This document shows positions 43,486 through 52,139 of a stretch of DNA of 64,000 bases, piece after piece. The notes beneath the pieces were generated by a model that saw nothing but the letters and a program-made list of their open reading frames with translations, made no database searches and was not told the DNA's origin. This stretch comes from Ruminococcus flavefaciens (GTDB lineage: Bacteria; Bacillota; Clostridia; Oscillospirales; Ruminococcaceae), in NCBI RefSeq assembly GCF_900108555.1, contig NZ_FNWV01000001.1, positions 324,973-388,972 on the forward strand, in the 5' to 3' direction. The position numbers and the translations under genes are program-made. Each line of letters begins with the position of its first letter. Positions within the stretch are counted from its first letter, which is position 1.

Positions 43486-44070
43486 TTATTCAGTATTTTG
43501 CTGTGACTCAGCTGTTTCTCTTGCGATGAATTCATCCTCGGTCTCCAGTACAAGATCACTCTGTCCCGGTAAAGGCGGAAGATCGGCTGTTGAACTAAGT
43601 CCGAAGCTTCTAAGGAACACGGAAGTAGTCCTGTAGACTATAGGCTTTCCCGGTACGTCAAGCCTTCCTGCTTCTTCAACGAGACCTTTTTCAACAAGGT
43701 TGTTGATAACAGACGAACTGTCTATACCGCGGACATTTTCAACAAAGCCCTTTGAAACAGGCTGATTGTATGCGATTATTGTCAATGCCTCCATAGCGGC
43801 ATTTGAAAGCGGTGCAGATCTTTTGGTCTCAAGAGCGGCACGTACCTGCGGAGCGAACTCCTCACGGGTACACATCTGGTAGCTGCTGTCGAATTTCTTT
43901 ATGCAGATACCGCTGCCATAATCATCGTATCTCTCATTGAGAAGCCTTATCATAGACGGGAGTGTACCTGCGTCAACGCCGCTTGCCTCGGAAAGACGAT
44001 ATATTTCAATAGGTTCGCCGCTTGCGAACAGGATAGCTTCTATTGCTCCGAGCTTTTCCTTGATCTCCAA
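43486..44070 (-). CDS. scpB: Segregation and condensation protein ScpB
   Basis: The 194-residue kleisin-partner protein of the SMC complex has two winged-helix domains. Family motifs are GAIEAILFASGEPIEI, APLSNAAMEALTIIAYNQPVSK and EEAGRLDVPGKPIVYRTT. It works with ScpA and SMC in chromosome compaction and segregation. Its start lies 31 bases inside scpA, so the two are translationally coupled. Confidence 0.95.
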   Translation of the reverse strand: MEIKEKLGAIEAILFASGEPIEIYRLSEASGVDAGTLPSMIRLLNERYDDYGSGICIKKFDSSYQMCTREEFAPQVRAALETKRSAPLSNAAMEALTIIAYNQPVSKGFVENVRGIDSSSVINNLVEKGLVEEAGRLDVPGKPIVYRTTSVFLRSFGLSSTADLPPLPGQSDLVLETEDEFIARETAESQQNTE

Positions 44071-44795
44071 GTTTTTCTCACTCCGTTCTGTTTTTCTTTG
44101 AAGAATATTTTCATATTGTCATCGCTTATGGTAATTCGTCCGTGTCTTGTAAGTTCAAGAACTGCAAGAAATGTAGCAACTCTTGCCGAACGGTCTGTAA
44201 CTCCGTCATAAAGCTTGTCCATATATACCTCGCCTGTCTCATAGAGCTGTCTGAGGATATGGACGACCTTTGTCATTACCGAAACGATACGGCGCTTTAC
44301 CACGGAATTGATCTTATTCTCAACGTGGAGCTTTGCGTGTTCGGACTTGATATTTTTAAGCGATATTGCGCTGTAAGCGATCGCAAGTCTCTCAGGCTCA
44401 TGCACAAGGGTATAAGTCATATCCGCTTTTATCTTCATAGGGCTGCGGACAAAGATATCTCCGCCCACGAAAGCATCTGCAAGCTTTTGTGCAGCTATCT
44501 TGCAAAGCGAATACTCAATGAGCGCGCCTTCCAGCTCACGCTTCATCTGTTCAGCCTCCTCGGGCTGCGGAAGAAGCGAGGCAGTCTTTATATATATGAG
44601 CCTTGCAGCCATTTCAAGGAATTCGCCTGCAAGCTCCAAATTCTGCTCATGCGCCTGATCTATATAGATAAGATACTGCTCCAGCAGCTTGGATATCTCG
44701 ATATCGCATATATTCAGCTTATGCTTTGCTATAAGGCTGAGAAGCAGGTCGAGAGGTCCTTCAAAGACCTCAAGCTTGAATGATATACTTTCCAT
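44040..44795 (-). CDS. scpA: Segregation and condensation protein ScpA
   Basis: The 251-residue kleisin of the SMC complex begins with FKLEVFEGPLDLLLSLIAKHKLNI, followed by EFLEMAARLIYIKTASLLP and a C-terminal winged helix (FLAVLELTRHGRITI). It bridges the SMC heads. It overlaps scpB and follows the two site-2-protease-like genes, a common clostridial order. Confidence 0.95.
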   Translation of the reverse strand: MESISFKLEVFEGPLDLLLSLIAKHKLNICDIEISKLLEQYLIYIDQAHEQNLELAGEFLEMAARLIYIKTASLLPQPEEAEQMKRELEGALIEYSLCKIAAQKLADAFVGGDIFVRSPMKIKADMTYTLVHEPERLAIAYSAISLKNIKSEHAKLHVENKINSVVKRRIVSVMTKVVHILRQLYETGEVYMDKLYDGVTDRSARVATFLAVLELTRHGRITISDDNMKIFFKEKQNGVRKTWRSRKSSEQ

Positions 44796-44810
44796 ACACT
44801 CTCCGAACTA

Positions 44811-45536
44811 TTAATCAATTACCGCGTCAAATCTAAAGATATACCTCAATATCTTTTCGGTCATCTTGAAGTAATCAAGGCGGAAGAAGATAAGCTGATT
44901 AAAAAGCTTTGCCCAAAGATCAGAAAGGAAACCTATGAGCGAAAGCTCACCGTCAGTTATTATTGCAAGCAGGAATATACCGTAAAGGATCATTCTTGAC
45001 CAGTACATTATCTTCTGATAATGGCTGAAATACCAGCGTCTGAACTTCGGCCATGAGAACTGATAGAATATCTGGAAACCGTCAAGAGGCGGCAGCGGCA
45101 GAAGTGCAATGACTCCGAATGCAAGACACGATTCTGCTGCTTCTGAAAGTATAAAATATATGCTTGCAAGCAGGAATGACGAAAACGAGATGCTGAAAAT
45201 AAGTATTGCGAGATTATAGAGCAGGATATACATGAAAAAATATGCTATAGGTGCTGCCAGTGAGATAAGGGTTATATCTCGCTTCATATGCTTCATGTTT
45301 GAAATATCATGCTTCATTTCATGACCGAAGCCAAATCCGAACACTATGACCATCATCATTCCGATCCTGTCGGTATGTCTCCTGAAATCAAGACTCAGCC
45401 TTCCGTCACTCTCAGGCATCCTGTCTCCCAGCATCTTTGACACCCATGCCTTGAAAAAGCAAGCCGCAGGCATAAATGCTGTAAGAAGCAATCCTCTGCT
45501 CAATAGAATAAGTAAAAATCGGTAAAACTTTTCCAT
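44811..45536 (-). CDS. Degenerate site-2-protease (M50) paralogue
   Basis: The 241-residue membrane protein aligns with its upstream neighbour but has lost the zinc site. The stretch ACFFKAWVSKMLGD stands where the active enzyme has HESAHALMAKWLGD, so the His, Glu and His ligands are Ala, Cys and Lys. GRLSLD, the GFGFGHEMKHDISN stretch and LLPLPPLDGF are kept. It is probably catalytically inactive and could regulate or pair with the active copy. It lies 15 bases before scpA in the operon. Confidence 0.75.
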   Translation of the reverse strand: MEKFYRFLLILLSRGLLLTAFMPAACFFKAWVSKMLGDRMPESDGRLSLDFRRHTDRIGMMMVIVFGFGFGHEMKHDISNMKHMKRDITLISLAAPIAYFFMYILLYNLAILIFSISFSSFLLASIYFILSEAAESCLAFGVIALLPLPPLDGFQIFYQFSWPKFRRWYFSHYQKIMYWSRMILYGIFLLAIITDGELSLIGFLSDLWAKLFNQLIFFRLDYFKMTEKILRYIFRFDAVID

Positions 45537-45563
45537 ATGATCTCTGTATCTCCAATGCTGTGT

Positions 45564-46295
45564 TTATTTTATCATCAAAGGCTCGATCCATTCAACAGAT
45601 TGCCATATCAGTAAATTCACACTGTTTACTGCTCTGTCAAACGGCCGGCTTATCTCAGGGATATTTGCTGCGAGCATAAGAAGAACAAAAAATGCAGTGC
45701 TTAGCTGACGCTGATGCTCATATATCCAGCGATCAGCGTTAACAGGCAAAAATGCCCTTACAAGATTAAAGCCGTCCAGCGGCGGCAGAGGTATCAGATT
45801 AAACATGGCAAGAGCTACATTGATATAAACAGAATAGATCAGCAGCATCAGTACCGCACAGAGTATATTGTGCTCACTTCTCATCATCTCTGCAAAGCTG
45901 TCGAAAGATGTATTCAGAGTCTCTTGTCCTGCCCTTGTGCAGATCAGAACTTCATATACCAAAGCACAGAGAAAAGCTGATATAAGATTTGAGAGCGGAC
46001 CTGCCGCAGATATAAGTGCATAGCTTGCACGGCGATTTTTCTTGAGGTTAGAAAAATTAACAGGCACAGGTTTAGCCCAGCCAAGCCCCAGGAAGAGCAT
46101 GAGTATAAGACCTGCAATATCAAGATGAACGATAGGATTAAGTGATATTCTTCCCTTTTTTTCTGCCGTATCATCTCCGAGCCATTTAGCCATGAGGGCG
46201 TGTGCAGATTCATGTATAGGGATTATAAGAAGAAATACTATTGTCCTTATGGCATATTGTATAAGATCATCAGTTGTAAATCCACCGAGAAACAT
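45564..46295 (-). CDS. Site-2 protease-like membrane metalloprotease (M50, rhomboid-free type)
   Basis: The 243-residue protein has about five membrane segments. The zinc motif HESAH (HExxH) is near residue 27 within IIPIHESAHALMAKW, and the third ligand is the Asp of LIPLPPLDGFNLV. RISLNPIVHLD and GWAKPVPVNFSNLK are standard for this M50B branch. It should cut membrane-embedded substrates; none is known. It is the first gene of the operon with its own promoter at 46380-46352. Confidence 0.9.
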   Translation of the reverse strand: MFLGGFTTDDLIQYAIRTIVFLLIIPIHESAHALMAKWLGDDTAEKKGRISLNPIVHLDIAGLILMLFLGLGWAKPVPVNFSNLKKNRRASYALISAAGPLSNLISAFLCALVYEVLICTRAGQETLNTSFDSFAEMMRSEHNILCAVLMLLIYSVYINVALAMFNLIPLPPLDGFNLVRAFLPVNADRWIYEHQRQLSTAFFVLLMLAANIPEISRPFDRAVNSVNLLIWQSVEWIEPLMIK

Positions 46296-46351
46296 TATTT
46301 ATCCTTTCTTTTGCCGAGCCAAAACACTCAGCCAATAGTTATACAATATAT

Positions 46352-46380
46352 ATTATACAACATAGCGGCATATATTTCAA
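46352..46380 (-). promoter_or_regulatory. Promoter of the minus-strand M50-scp-ger-dac-rlu-met operon
   Basis: TTGAAA (46380-46375), 17 bases, TATAAT (46357-46352) on the minus strand, 57 bases before the first start. Gaps of 1-57 bases join the genes down to 37974. Confidence 0.7.
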
Positions 46381-46439
46381 GTAAAAAAAGAGATTTTACA
46401 GGTGCGAAAAAAATTTTTTTGTTTTTTTTTAAAAAACAC

Positions 46440-46468
46440 TTGCTTTTTTTCTCATAATGTGATAGAAT
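46440..46468 (+). promoter_or_regulatory. Promoter of rpmB
   Basis: TTGCTT (46440-46445), 17 bases, TAGAAT (46463-46468). Confidence 0.6.
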
Positions 46469-46512
46469 AATCATGTTGTATTTTTACAGGTTAGTTAAGG
46501 AGGTGCAACCTA

Positions 46513-46698
46513 ATGGCAAAATGTGATATCTGCGGAAAGGGCGTAACCTTTGGTATCAAGGTTTCCCACTCACACAGACGTTCAAACAGAACATGGAAGC
46601 CTAACGTAAAGCGTGTTAAGGCTATCGTCAAGGGTACTCCTTGTCATATCTACGCTTGCTCAAGATGCTTACGTTCTGGTAAGGTCGAGAGAGCTTGA
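46513..46698 (+). CDS. rpmB: 50S ribosomal protein L28
   Basis: The 61-residue protein of the large ribosomal subunit shows the L28 pattern KCDICGKGVTFGIKVSHSH and RTWKPNVKRV. It is the zinc form: C4-x2-C7 and C49-x2-C52. AAGGAGGTGCAA gives a strong ribosome site. It is monocistronic between its own promoter and terminator. Confidence 0.96.
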   Translation: MAKCDICGKGVTFGIKVSHSHRRSNRTWKPNVKRVKAIVKGTPCHIYACSRCLRSGKVERA

Positions 46699-46714
46699 TC
46701 ATGAAGAAGTAAAT

Positions 46715-46747
46715 AAAGAGCGTTCCATTGCGGAGCGCTCTTTTTTC
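46715..46747 (+). terminator. Terminator of rpmB
   Basis: Arms AAAGAGCG and CGCTCTTT, followed by TTTT. Confidence 0.8.
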
Positions 46748-46877
46748 GTTATACCCGAACTGTTCGTTTGGGCTTGTATTTGGTCATTTTATAATATAAA
46801 AAGCATATAGCTCTATTGTAATTTCATCATTTATCCAAAATCGCTGCAAAAGACTATTATTTTCGGTCATTTTGTGA

Positions 46878-46910
46878 TATAATAAAAAATGTGAATTACA
46901 ATATTCACAT
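46878..46910 (+). promoter_or_regulatory. -10 element and operator-like palindrome before the second MATE gene
   Basis: TATAAT at 46878-46883 has no good -35. A perfect dyad, ATGTGAAT-N6-ATTCACAT (46889-46910), covers the expected transcription start. This suits a regulated promoter; the regulator is not adjacent. Confidence 0.5.
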
Positions 46911-46914
46911 GACA

Positions 46915-46941
46915 AAATGTTTAAATGGGGGGTAAACATTT
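46915..46941 (+). promoter_or_regulatory. Hairpin presenting the ribosome site of the second MATE gene
   Basis: Nine-base arms AAATGTTTA and TAAACATTT enclose AATGGGGGG, so the G-rich ribosome site lies in the loop. The linear distance from GGGGGG to ATG is 14 bases; folding would shorten it. Confidence 0.45.
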
Positions 46942-46946
46942 AAATA

Positions 46947-48293
46947 ATGAACATTAAACCAATACGTAATGATCTTATCAGGTACATATTGGCGAATGTT
47001 ATCAGCTCTATCGGTGTATCAATATATATTCTTATTGATACGTTTTTTATTTCCAAGGGTATGGGGGCAGAAGGACTTGCCGCATTAAATCTTGCTCTGC
47101 CGGTCTTTAACTTTCTTAACGGTTTCGGACTTATGCTCGGTATGGGCGGCGGAAGCAAATTCTCTATGCTTTATTGCAGAACTGAACGCATCGAAACAGA
47201 CAGGATATTTACCAATACATTCATATCCATGCTGGCTGTCAGCGCAGTTTTTGAGATAACAGGCATTTTCTTCTCAGAACAAATTACACATTTACTCGGA
47301 GCAGACGCAGTTATTTTCAGACTTTCACACGATTACTTAAAGACCATATTACTATTCTCTCCTGCTTTCCTGATGAACAATATCATGGCTTGCTTTATGC
47401 GCAACGACTGCGCACCGCGGCTTGCTATGCTGGGAATGCTGAGTGGTAGCCTTGCCAATATAATACTCGATTATGTATTCATCTTCAAGCTCGGTATGGG
47501 CATGAAGGGTGCTGCACTTGCAACGTGCATCTCCCCTTTCGTAAGTATGAGCATAATGAGTATCCACATAATAACGGGCTGGAATGCTTTCAGTCTGAGG
47601 TTGATGCGTCCTTCATGGAGCATTATCAAGGAGATAGTCTCACTGGGACTTCATTCGTTTTTCACGGAGATATCGGGCGGCTTGGTGCTTATGATATTCA
47701 ACTTCGTGATATACCGCCTTATGGGCAATACAGGAATTGCCGCATACGGTGTCATAGCCAATATCGGTATCGTCTTTACAGCTATATTTGTGGGACTTTC
47801 CAGCGGTATCCAGCCGCTTCTGTGCCGATATCACGGCAGAAAGGACAGTGCCGCAATAAAATATACTCTGCGGTTGTCTATTAAAATAGCAATTGCATTG
47901 GCTGCTTTGTCATATGTGCTGATATATACACAGACATCGAATATCGTAAATCTGTTCAACAGCAGCGGCGACAGCAAAATGCAGGAAATCGCAGAAAACG
48001 GACTCAGGATATACTTCCTGTTCATGCCGTTCATGGGTATCAATACCATTATGTCGGTGTTCTTCATGTCAGATGAGATGCCCCACAGTGCTCAGTTCAT
48101 ATCGCTGCTGAGAGGAACTTTCCTCGTTATCCCTGCTGCGTTTATAGCCTATTTCCTGCAAAGCATAGGGCTTGTATGGCTGGCTGTGCCAATATCGGAG
48201 CTGCTTACAATGATATTGGCAGTTGGTCTGTTCCACCTGCGCAAAAGAAAAAAGCGCGCAGAACAGCTGTGGCTTGCATATAACAAGATATAA
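46947..48293 (+). CDS. MATE-family efflux protein
   Basis: The 448-residue protein has twelve membrane helices in two halves. The first half begins LIRYILANVISSIGVSIYIL then IDTFFISKGMGAEGLAALNLALP, the usual MATE helix 1-2 pattern. The second half contains FFTEISGGLVLMIFNFVIYRLMG and GLSSGIQPLLCRYHGRKD. It lacks the Gly/Pro head of the pump at 8199-9695 and is only distantly similar to it. Substrate unknown. The upstream palindrome suggests control. Confidence 0.9.
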   Translation: MNIKPIRNDLIRYILANVISSIGVSIYILIDTFFISKGMGAEGLAALNLALPVFNFLNGFGLMLGMGGGSKFSMLYCRTERIETDRIFTNTFISMLAVSAVFEITGIFFSEQITHLLGADAVIFRLSHDYLKTILLFSPAFLMNNIMACFMRNDCAPRLAMLGMLSGSLANIILDYVFIFKLGMGMKGAALATCISPFVSMSIMSIHIITGWNAFSLRLMRPSWSIIKEIVSLGLHSFFTEISGGLVLMIFNFVIYRLMGNTGIAAYGVIANIGIVFTAIFVGLSSGIQPLLCRYHGRKDSAAIKYTLRLSIKIAIALAALSYVLIYTQTSNIVNLFNSSGDSKMQEIAENGLRIYFLFMPFMGINTIMSVFFMSDEMPHSAQFISLLRGTFLVIPAAFIAYFLQSIGLVWLAVPISELLTMILAVGLFHLRKRKKRAEQLWLAYNKI

Positions 48294-48299
48294 AAAAAT

Positions 48300-48340
48300 C
48301 CCGAAAGGAGTCATTTGCGGCTTCTTTCGGGTCTTTTTTA
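48300..48340 (+). terminator. Terminator of the second MATE gene
   Basis: CCCGAAAG and CTTTCGGG pair, with further pairing of GAG to CTT inside, before TCTTTTTT. Confidence 0.8.
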
Positions 48341-48346
48341 TAATTA

Positions 48347-48742
48347 TCAGAGTATACGCTCAGGCTCTCCGACAGGAGGCATGATAAATGCTGTTGCATC
48401 TTCAAGGTGGAATATCTTCATCTTGAAGCCTGTCTGCTCGTTGTATATCTGCTTGAGAAGCGGACTTGTCGCATACATTGCCTCTGTATACTTCGGATCA
48501 TCGTCAAAAACGATCTTTCCTGTGTAGCGGAGCCATACTCCGTCAGGCTTGCAGGCAACTATCTCGCAGAGAGGGTTTGCGAGCATCTGTCTGTAAACAG
48601 CCTTGAAGTCACCAACTGCAAACATTACCTTGCCGTCCATTTCAATGTGTGAACCGAAAGGTCTCAGCTTAGGTTGTGCTCCATCATTTGTTGCAATGAA
48701 GAACATTCCTGCTTCAGTAAGAAAATCGTAGATCTTGCTCAT
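48347..48742 (-). CDS. Pyridoxamine-phosphate-oxidase-like flavin protein
   Basis: The 131-residue protein has the split-barrel fold of FMN-binding PPOX-like proteins: FFIATNDGAQPKLRPFGS, VMFAVGDFKAVYRQMLANP, CEIVACKPDGVWLRYTG. Members bind FMN, haem or F420. In anaerobes many act as small flavin reductases. No partner gene indicates the substrate. Confidence 0.82.
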   Translation of the reverse strand: MSKIYDFLTEAGMFFIATNDGAQPKLRPFGSHIEMDGKVMFAVGDFKAVYRQMLANPLCEIVACKPDGVWLRYTGKIVFDDDPKYTEAMYATSPLLKQIYNEQTGFKMKIFHLEDATAFIMPPVGEPERIL

Positions 48743-48784
48743 GTTAAATAAACCTCCTTATATTATCGCCCTGAGACGTTATTA

Positions 48785-49714
48785 TCAGTCCTCAAAAAGC
48801 GGAGTCGAGAAATATCTCTCGGCTGTGTCGGGAAGTATAGTTACAACAGTCTTTCCCTCACCCAGCTTCTCGGCAAGCTTCAGAGCTGCCGCAACGTTGG
48901 TACCGCTTGATATACCGCACATTATTCCCTCTTTTGAAGCGAGATCCTTTGCGGTCTGTATAGCTTCCTCATCGGTAACTATATATATATCGTCGTAAAT
49001 GTTCTGATTAAGTATATCGGGGATTATACCGTCACCGATGCCCATTTGCAGGTGTGTGCCGATGTTTCCGCCTGCAAGGATAGCTGCGTTTTCAGGCTCG
49101 ACTGCCCATATTACCATGTCGGGATACTGAGCTTTAAGAGCTTCACCGATACCTGTGATAGTACCGCCTGTGCCAATTCCCGAGCAGAAGCCGTCTATCT
49201 TTACTGCTGTCTGCTCAAGTATTTCAAGTGCTGTGTGGAATTTATGTGCTCCGATATTGTTAACGTTTGAAAACTGCTGGGGTACGAAAACATTTTCGTC
49301 CTCTTCCGCCATTCTCAGTGCTGTATCAAGGCACTCCTGTATGCACTTGCCGATATCGCCGTCATCATGGATAAGTATTACCTCTGCACCGTAGTGTTCT
49401 ACGAGCTTTCTGCGCTCCTCACTTACGGAATCAGGCATTATTATAATTGTTTTATAGCCCTTGACAGCTCCCACCAGAGCAAGACCTATGCCCTGATTTC
49501 CGCTTGTTGGCTCAACGATTATGGTATTTTCGTTTATTTTGCCTTCTCTTTCGGCATGGCGTATCATATTGTACGCTGTACGTGTTTTTATAGAGCCGCC
49601 TACGTTCAGTCCCTCAAACTTAACGAGAACATCTGCGTTACCCTTTTTGTTCATTCGGTTAAGCTTTATCATCGGAGTATGTCCCATAGCTTCCAGAACG
49701 TTATTATAAATCAT
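48785..49714 (-). CDS. cysK: Cysteine synthase family PLP enzyme
   Basis: The 309-residue enzyme most likely makes cysteine from O-acetylserine and sulfide. The PLP lysine is about residue 43 in VGGSIKTRTAYNM, the substrate loop is EPTSGNQGIGLALVG (about 68-82), and SGIGTGGTITG binds the phosphate. Two positions differ from the usual SVKDR and TSGNTG, which may affect substrate choice. A consensus-like promoter lies upstream. Confidence 0.88.
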   Translation of the reverse strand: MIYNNVLEAMGHTPMIKLNRMNKKGNADVLVKFEGLNVGGSIKTRTAYNMIRHAEREGKINENTIIVEPTSGNQGIGLALVGAVKGYKTIIIMPDSVSEERRKLVEHYGAEVILIHDDGDIGKCIQECLDTALRMAEEDENVFVPQQFSNVNNIGAHKFHTALEILEQTAVKIDGFCSGIGTGGTITGIGEALKAQYPDMVIWAVEPENAAILAGGNIGTHLQMGIGDGIIPDILNQNIYDDIYIVTDEEAIQTAKDLASKEGIMCGISSGTNVAAALKLAEKLGEGKTVVTILPDTAERYFSTPLFED

Positions 49715-49753
49715 CTCATGATCTCCTTATGTCATAATTGCATTAGCATTATA

Positions 49754-49782
49754 ATTATACTATACTTCTGTGCAAAAGGCAA
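49754..49782 (-). promoter_or_regulatory. Promoter of cysK
   Basis: TTGCCT (49782-49777), 17 bases, TATAAT (49759-49754) on the minus strand. Confidence 0.7.
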
Positions 49783-49940
49783 GGACTTTTTTGCACACAG
49801 TAATATTTATTTTCTATTTTACTAACCGCAATATACTTTTGAAGTTATATGCATGAGTTTATAACAAATGTTTTATACACGAATAACAATTTTTTTCATT
49901 TATAAATGAATAAATGTGCTGCTACTATCTACTCACTTGC

Positions 49941-50071
49941 GGAACGCCGAGTGTGCCTCCCTACAGTATAGGGAGATGTCCGAAGGACAGAGGGGCACAG
50001 CTCCTGTTGGGAGGCGTTCCCTACGCTAAGCACAAAAAACTAGGGACGACCTATGGTCGTCCCTACAATTC
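49941..50071 (+). repeat. Nested structured repeat plus CCCTACA hairpin
   Basis: Outer arms GGAACGCC (49941-49948) and GGCGTTCC (50013-50020) enclose CTCCCTA-CAGTA-TAGGGAG (49957-49975) and TGTCC-GAA-GGACA (49977-49989). A related nested copy is at 62131-62165. AGGGACGACCTATGGTCGTC followed by CCTACAATT (about 50041-50068) is a family 1 hairpin. No gene is seen between 49783 and 50073. Confidence 0.75.
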
Positions 50072-50073
50072 TA

Positions 50074-52083
50074 TTATTCTTCGGCAGAGGCAAACTGGCT
50101 CTCGTGACGGGTGAAGAAGTCCGTTCTCGGAGGCAGGAATTTCAGCTTATGGTCATTGCCTGTGAAATATGTCAGCGGTTCGAGGATAGTATCCCATGAC
50201 CAGATACGCTCGTCAACTTCCAGATACTCGCGGAGCTTCTCAGTTCCGAACGGCGCCATTGGGTGAAGAAGTACGCCTGCAATACGTATCATATAGAACA
50301 GGTTCGCAAGCGCCTGCTTTAATGCTTCCTTGTCGGGATATTCGCCGTTAAGTGCCTTTGCCATGTACTTGCTTCCGTTTCTGATATAGCTGTCAAGCAC
50401 GTATGTACACTGGTGGAATGCGAATTTCGACATATGTCTCTCGTAATCAAGTACAGCCTTCTTTGCATCTGCAAGGAACTTCTCCTCAGGAGCATTATTC
50501 GGCATAACGCCGTCAAGCTCCTTCTGAGCTGTATAGAAAGCAGTACGTATCATACGGTTGTATACGTTTGAAAGGAGGAGTCCGTCCTTTACAACAGGAT
50601 CTGCGTCCTCGGGCTTAGCATCGGGATTATAAGGCTTTGGCATGAAGCTTACGGAACGCTGTCCAAGACCAAGTCCAAGCCAGTGCATACGGAGCTGCTC
50701 GGGAGTATAGTGGTTGAGCAGGTCGTCAGCCATAGGCGGCTTTACTGCACCCGAGCTTGAAGCCTTCTTGTCAAGGAAGAGGATATGATGATTTGCTACG
50801 ATAACAGGAAGCTGTAACTCTCCGTCAGCAGGTGAAGCTGTCTTGTTCTCGCTCTCCTGCTGTGCCATCCACATTGCAGGCTCTGCGATACCGTAGAAGT
50901 AAATATTATCCTGTCCGATGAACTGATAAACAGTAGAGTCCTTGCTGCACCAGTAATCGCGCCATTCTTCCTTGTCGTGACCGATAGACTCCAGATATGT
51001 CTCTGTAAACGAGATAGGAGCCCAAAGAGACTCAGGCCATACCCATACAGTAAGTCCGTCAACGCCGTCCATAACAGGTGCAGGAACGCCCCACTCGATA
51101 TTGCCTGTAAGGCGGAAAGGAACGAGAGTCTTACCTGTTCTGTAGCGTATACCGTTTTCAGTGAGTATGCGGCAGGCTTCATCACAGTCCGAAAGCTTTG
51201 TGAACTCGATAGTGAATGAAGGCTTCTTAGGCTCTTCGAGGTAGTTGTGCTCAGGCATGGAAGCCTTGATGCCCATGTATTTTTCCTCAAATTCGCGCTT
51301 TATGTAAATAACAGGGTTCTTTAAGAACTCGTCGATAGTTTTCCACACAACAGGACGGATATCCTTACGCTTTTTAAGCTCCTCTACCCAGTCTTTCATG
51401 AGCTGCTCGTAATCGCGGAGCTTGAAATACCAGTTTGTAACAGGCTTCATGGTAGGAGTCTCGCCTGTGAGAGTACTTACAGGGTTTATAAGGTTCTCAG
51501 GCATATACTGATGTCCCATGTCGCATTCGTCTGCGTAGCCCTTTTCGGAAGTACAGCCGTCTACAGGACATTTACCGATGACCTGTCTGCCGTTGAGGAA
51601 CACACCTGCTTTCTCGTCAAAGAACTGCATGGTTGTTATCTGATTCAGCTGTCCCTTTTTGTGGAGTGAGCTGATAAAGCGGTCTGTAACGGAAGCGTGT
51701 ATCTCCTTGGAGCGTCCGAGACCTGATGCTGCGAAGAGATTGGGAGCTATACCGTAAGCGGCAAGGGTATCCTTCTGCTTGTTGTGGTTCCTCTGAACGA
51801 AGTCCTCGAGAGAGCCCTCAAACTCGCCGTTCTTGACCTTTACACGCCAGCCCTCTGCGATAGGTGAACCGTAACAGTCAGTACCGCTGACGAATATAAC
51901 GTTCTCCTTGCCTATGCGGTCTCTCAGGAAGCGTGCATAGGTATCCGCAAATACCAGCATACCGCCAACGTGACCGAAGTGGAGCTCTTTATTGCCGTAT
52001 GGCATACCGCCTGTGACTACTGCCCTTTTCGGGAACACAGGACGGGGTATCTCAAAATTCTTTTTTTCTTTATTGTCTGACAT
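50074..52083 (-). CDS. metG: Methionyl-tRNA synthetase with altered KMSKS loop
   Basis: The 669-residue class I enzyme charges tRNA-Met. The N-terminal VVTGGMPYGNKELHFGH carries the HIGH motif as HFGH (35-38). A zinc knuckle (CPVDGCTSEKGYADECDMGH) lies in the connective domain. KPVTNWYFKL and VWVWPESLWAP are typical. The second signature loop reads DKKASSSGAV at about residues 438-447 where KMSKS is normal. The C-terminal part has the anticodon helix bundle but no tRNA-binding (EMAP-like) domain. It could be a diverged or resistance-type MetRS. Confidence 0.88.
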   Translation of the reverse strand: MSDNKEKKNFEIPRPVFPKRAVVTGGMPYGNKELHFGHVGGMLVFADTYARFLRDRIGKENVIFVSGTDCYGSPIAEGWRVKVKNGEFEGSLEDFVQRNHNKQKDTLAAYGIAPNLFAASGLGRSKEIHASVTDRFISSLHKKGQLNQITTMQFFDEKAGVFLNGRQVIGKCPVDGCTSEKGYADECDMGHQYMPENLINPVSTLTGETPTMKPVTNWYFKLRDYEQLMKDWVEELKKRKDIRPVVWKTIDEFLKNPVIYIKREFEEKYMGIKASMPEHNYLEEPKKPSFTIEFTKLSDCDEACRILTENGIRYRTGKTLVPFRLTGNIEWGVPAPVMDGVDGLTVWVWPESLWAPISFTETYLESIGHDKEEWRDYWCSKDSTVYQFIGQDNIYFYGIAEPAMWMAQQESENKTASPADGELQLPVIVANHHILFLDKKASSSGAVKPPMADDLLNHYTPEQLRMHWLGLGLGQRSVSFMPKPYNPDAKPEDADPVVKDGLLLSNVYNRMIRTAFYTAQKELDGVMPNNAPEEKFLADAKKAVLDYERHMSKFAFHQCTYVLDSYIRNGSKYMAKALNGEYPDKEALKQALANLFYMIRIAGVLLHPMAPFGTEKLREYLEVDERIWSWDTILEPLTYFTGNDHKLKFLPPRTDFFTRHESQFASAEE

Positions 52084-52104
52084 TTTTATTATCCTCTTTT
52101 CATA

Positions 52105-52133
52105 TTTACATGAAAAAATGTATCTGATATAAT
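52105..52133 (+). promoter_or_regulatory. Promoter of a candidate small RNA, divergent from metG
   Basis: TTTACA (52105-52110), 17 bases, TATAAT (52128-52133) on the plus strand. No plus-strand protein gene follows for 3 kb, so it should drive the short RNA below. Confidence 0.7.
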
Positions 52134-52139
52134 AATATT

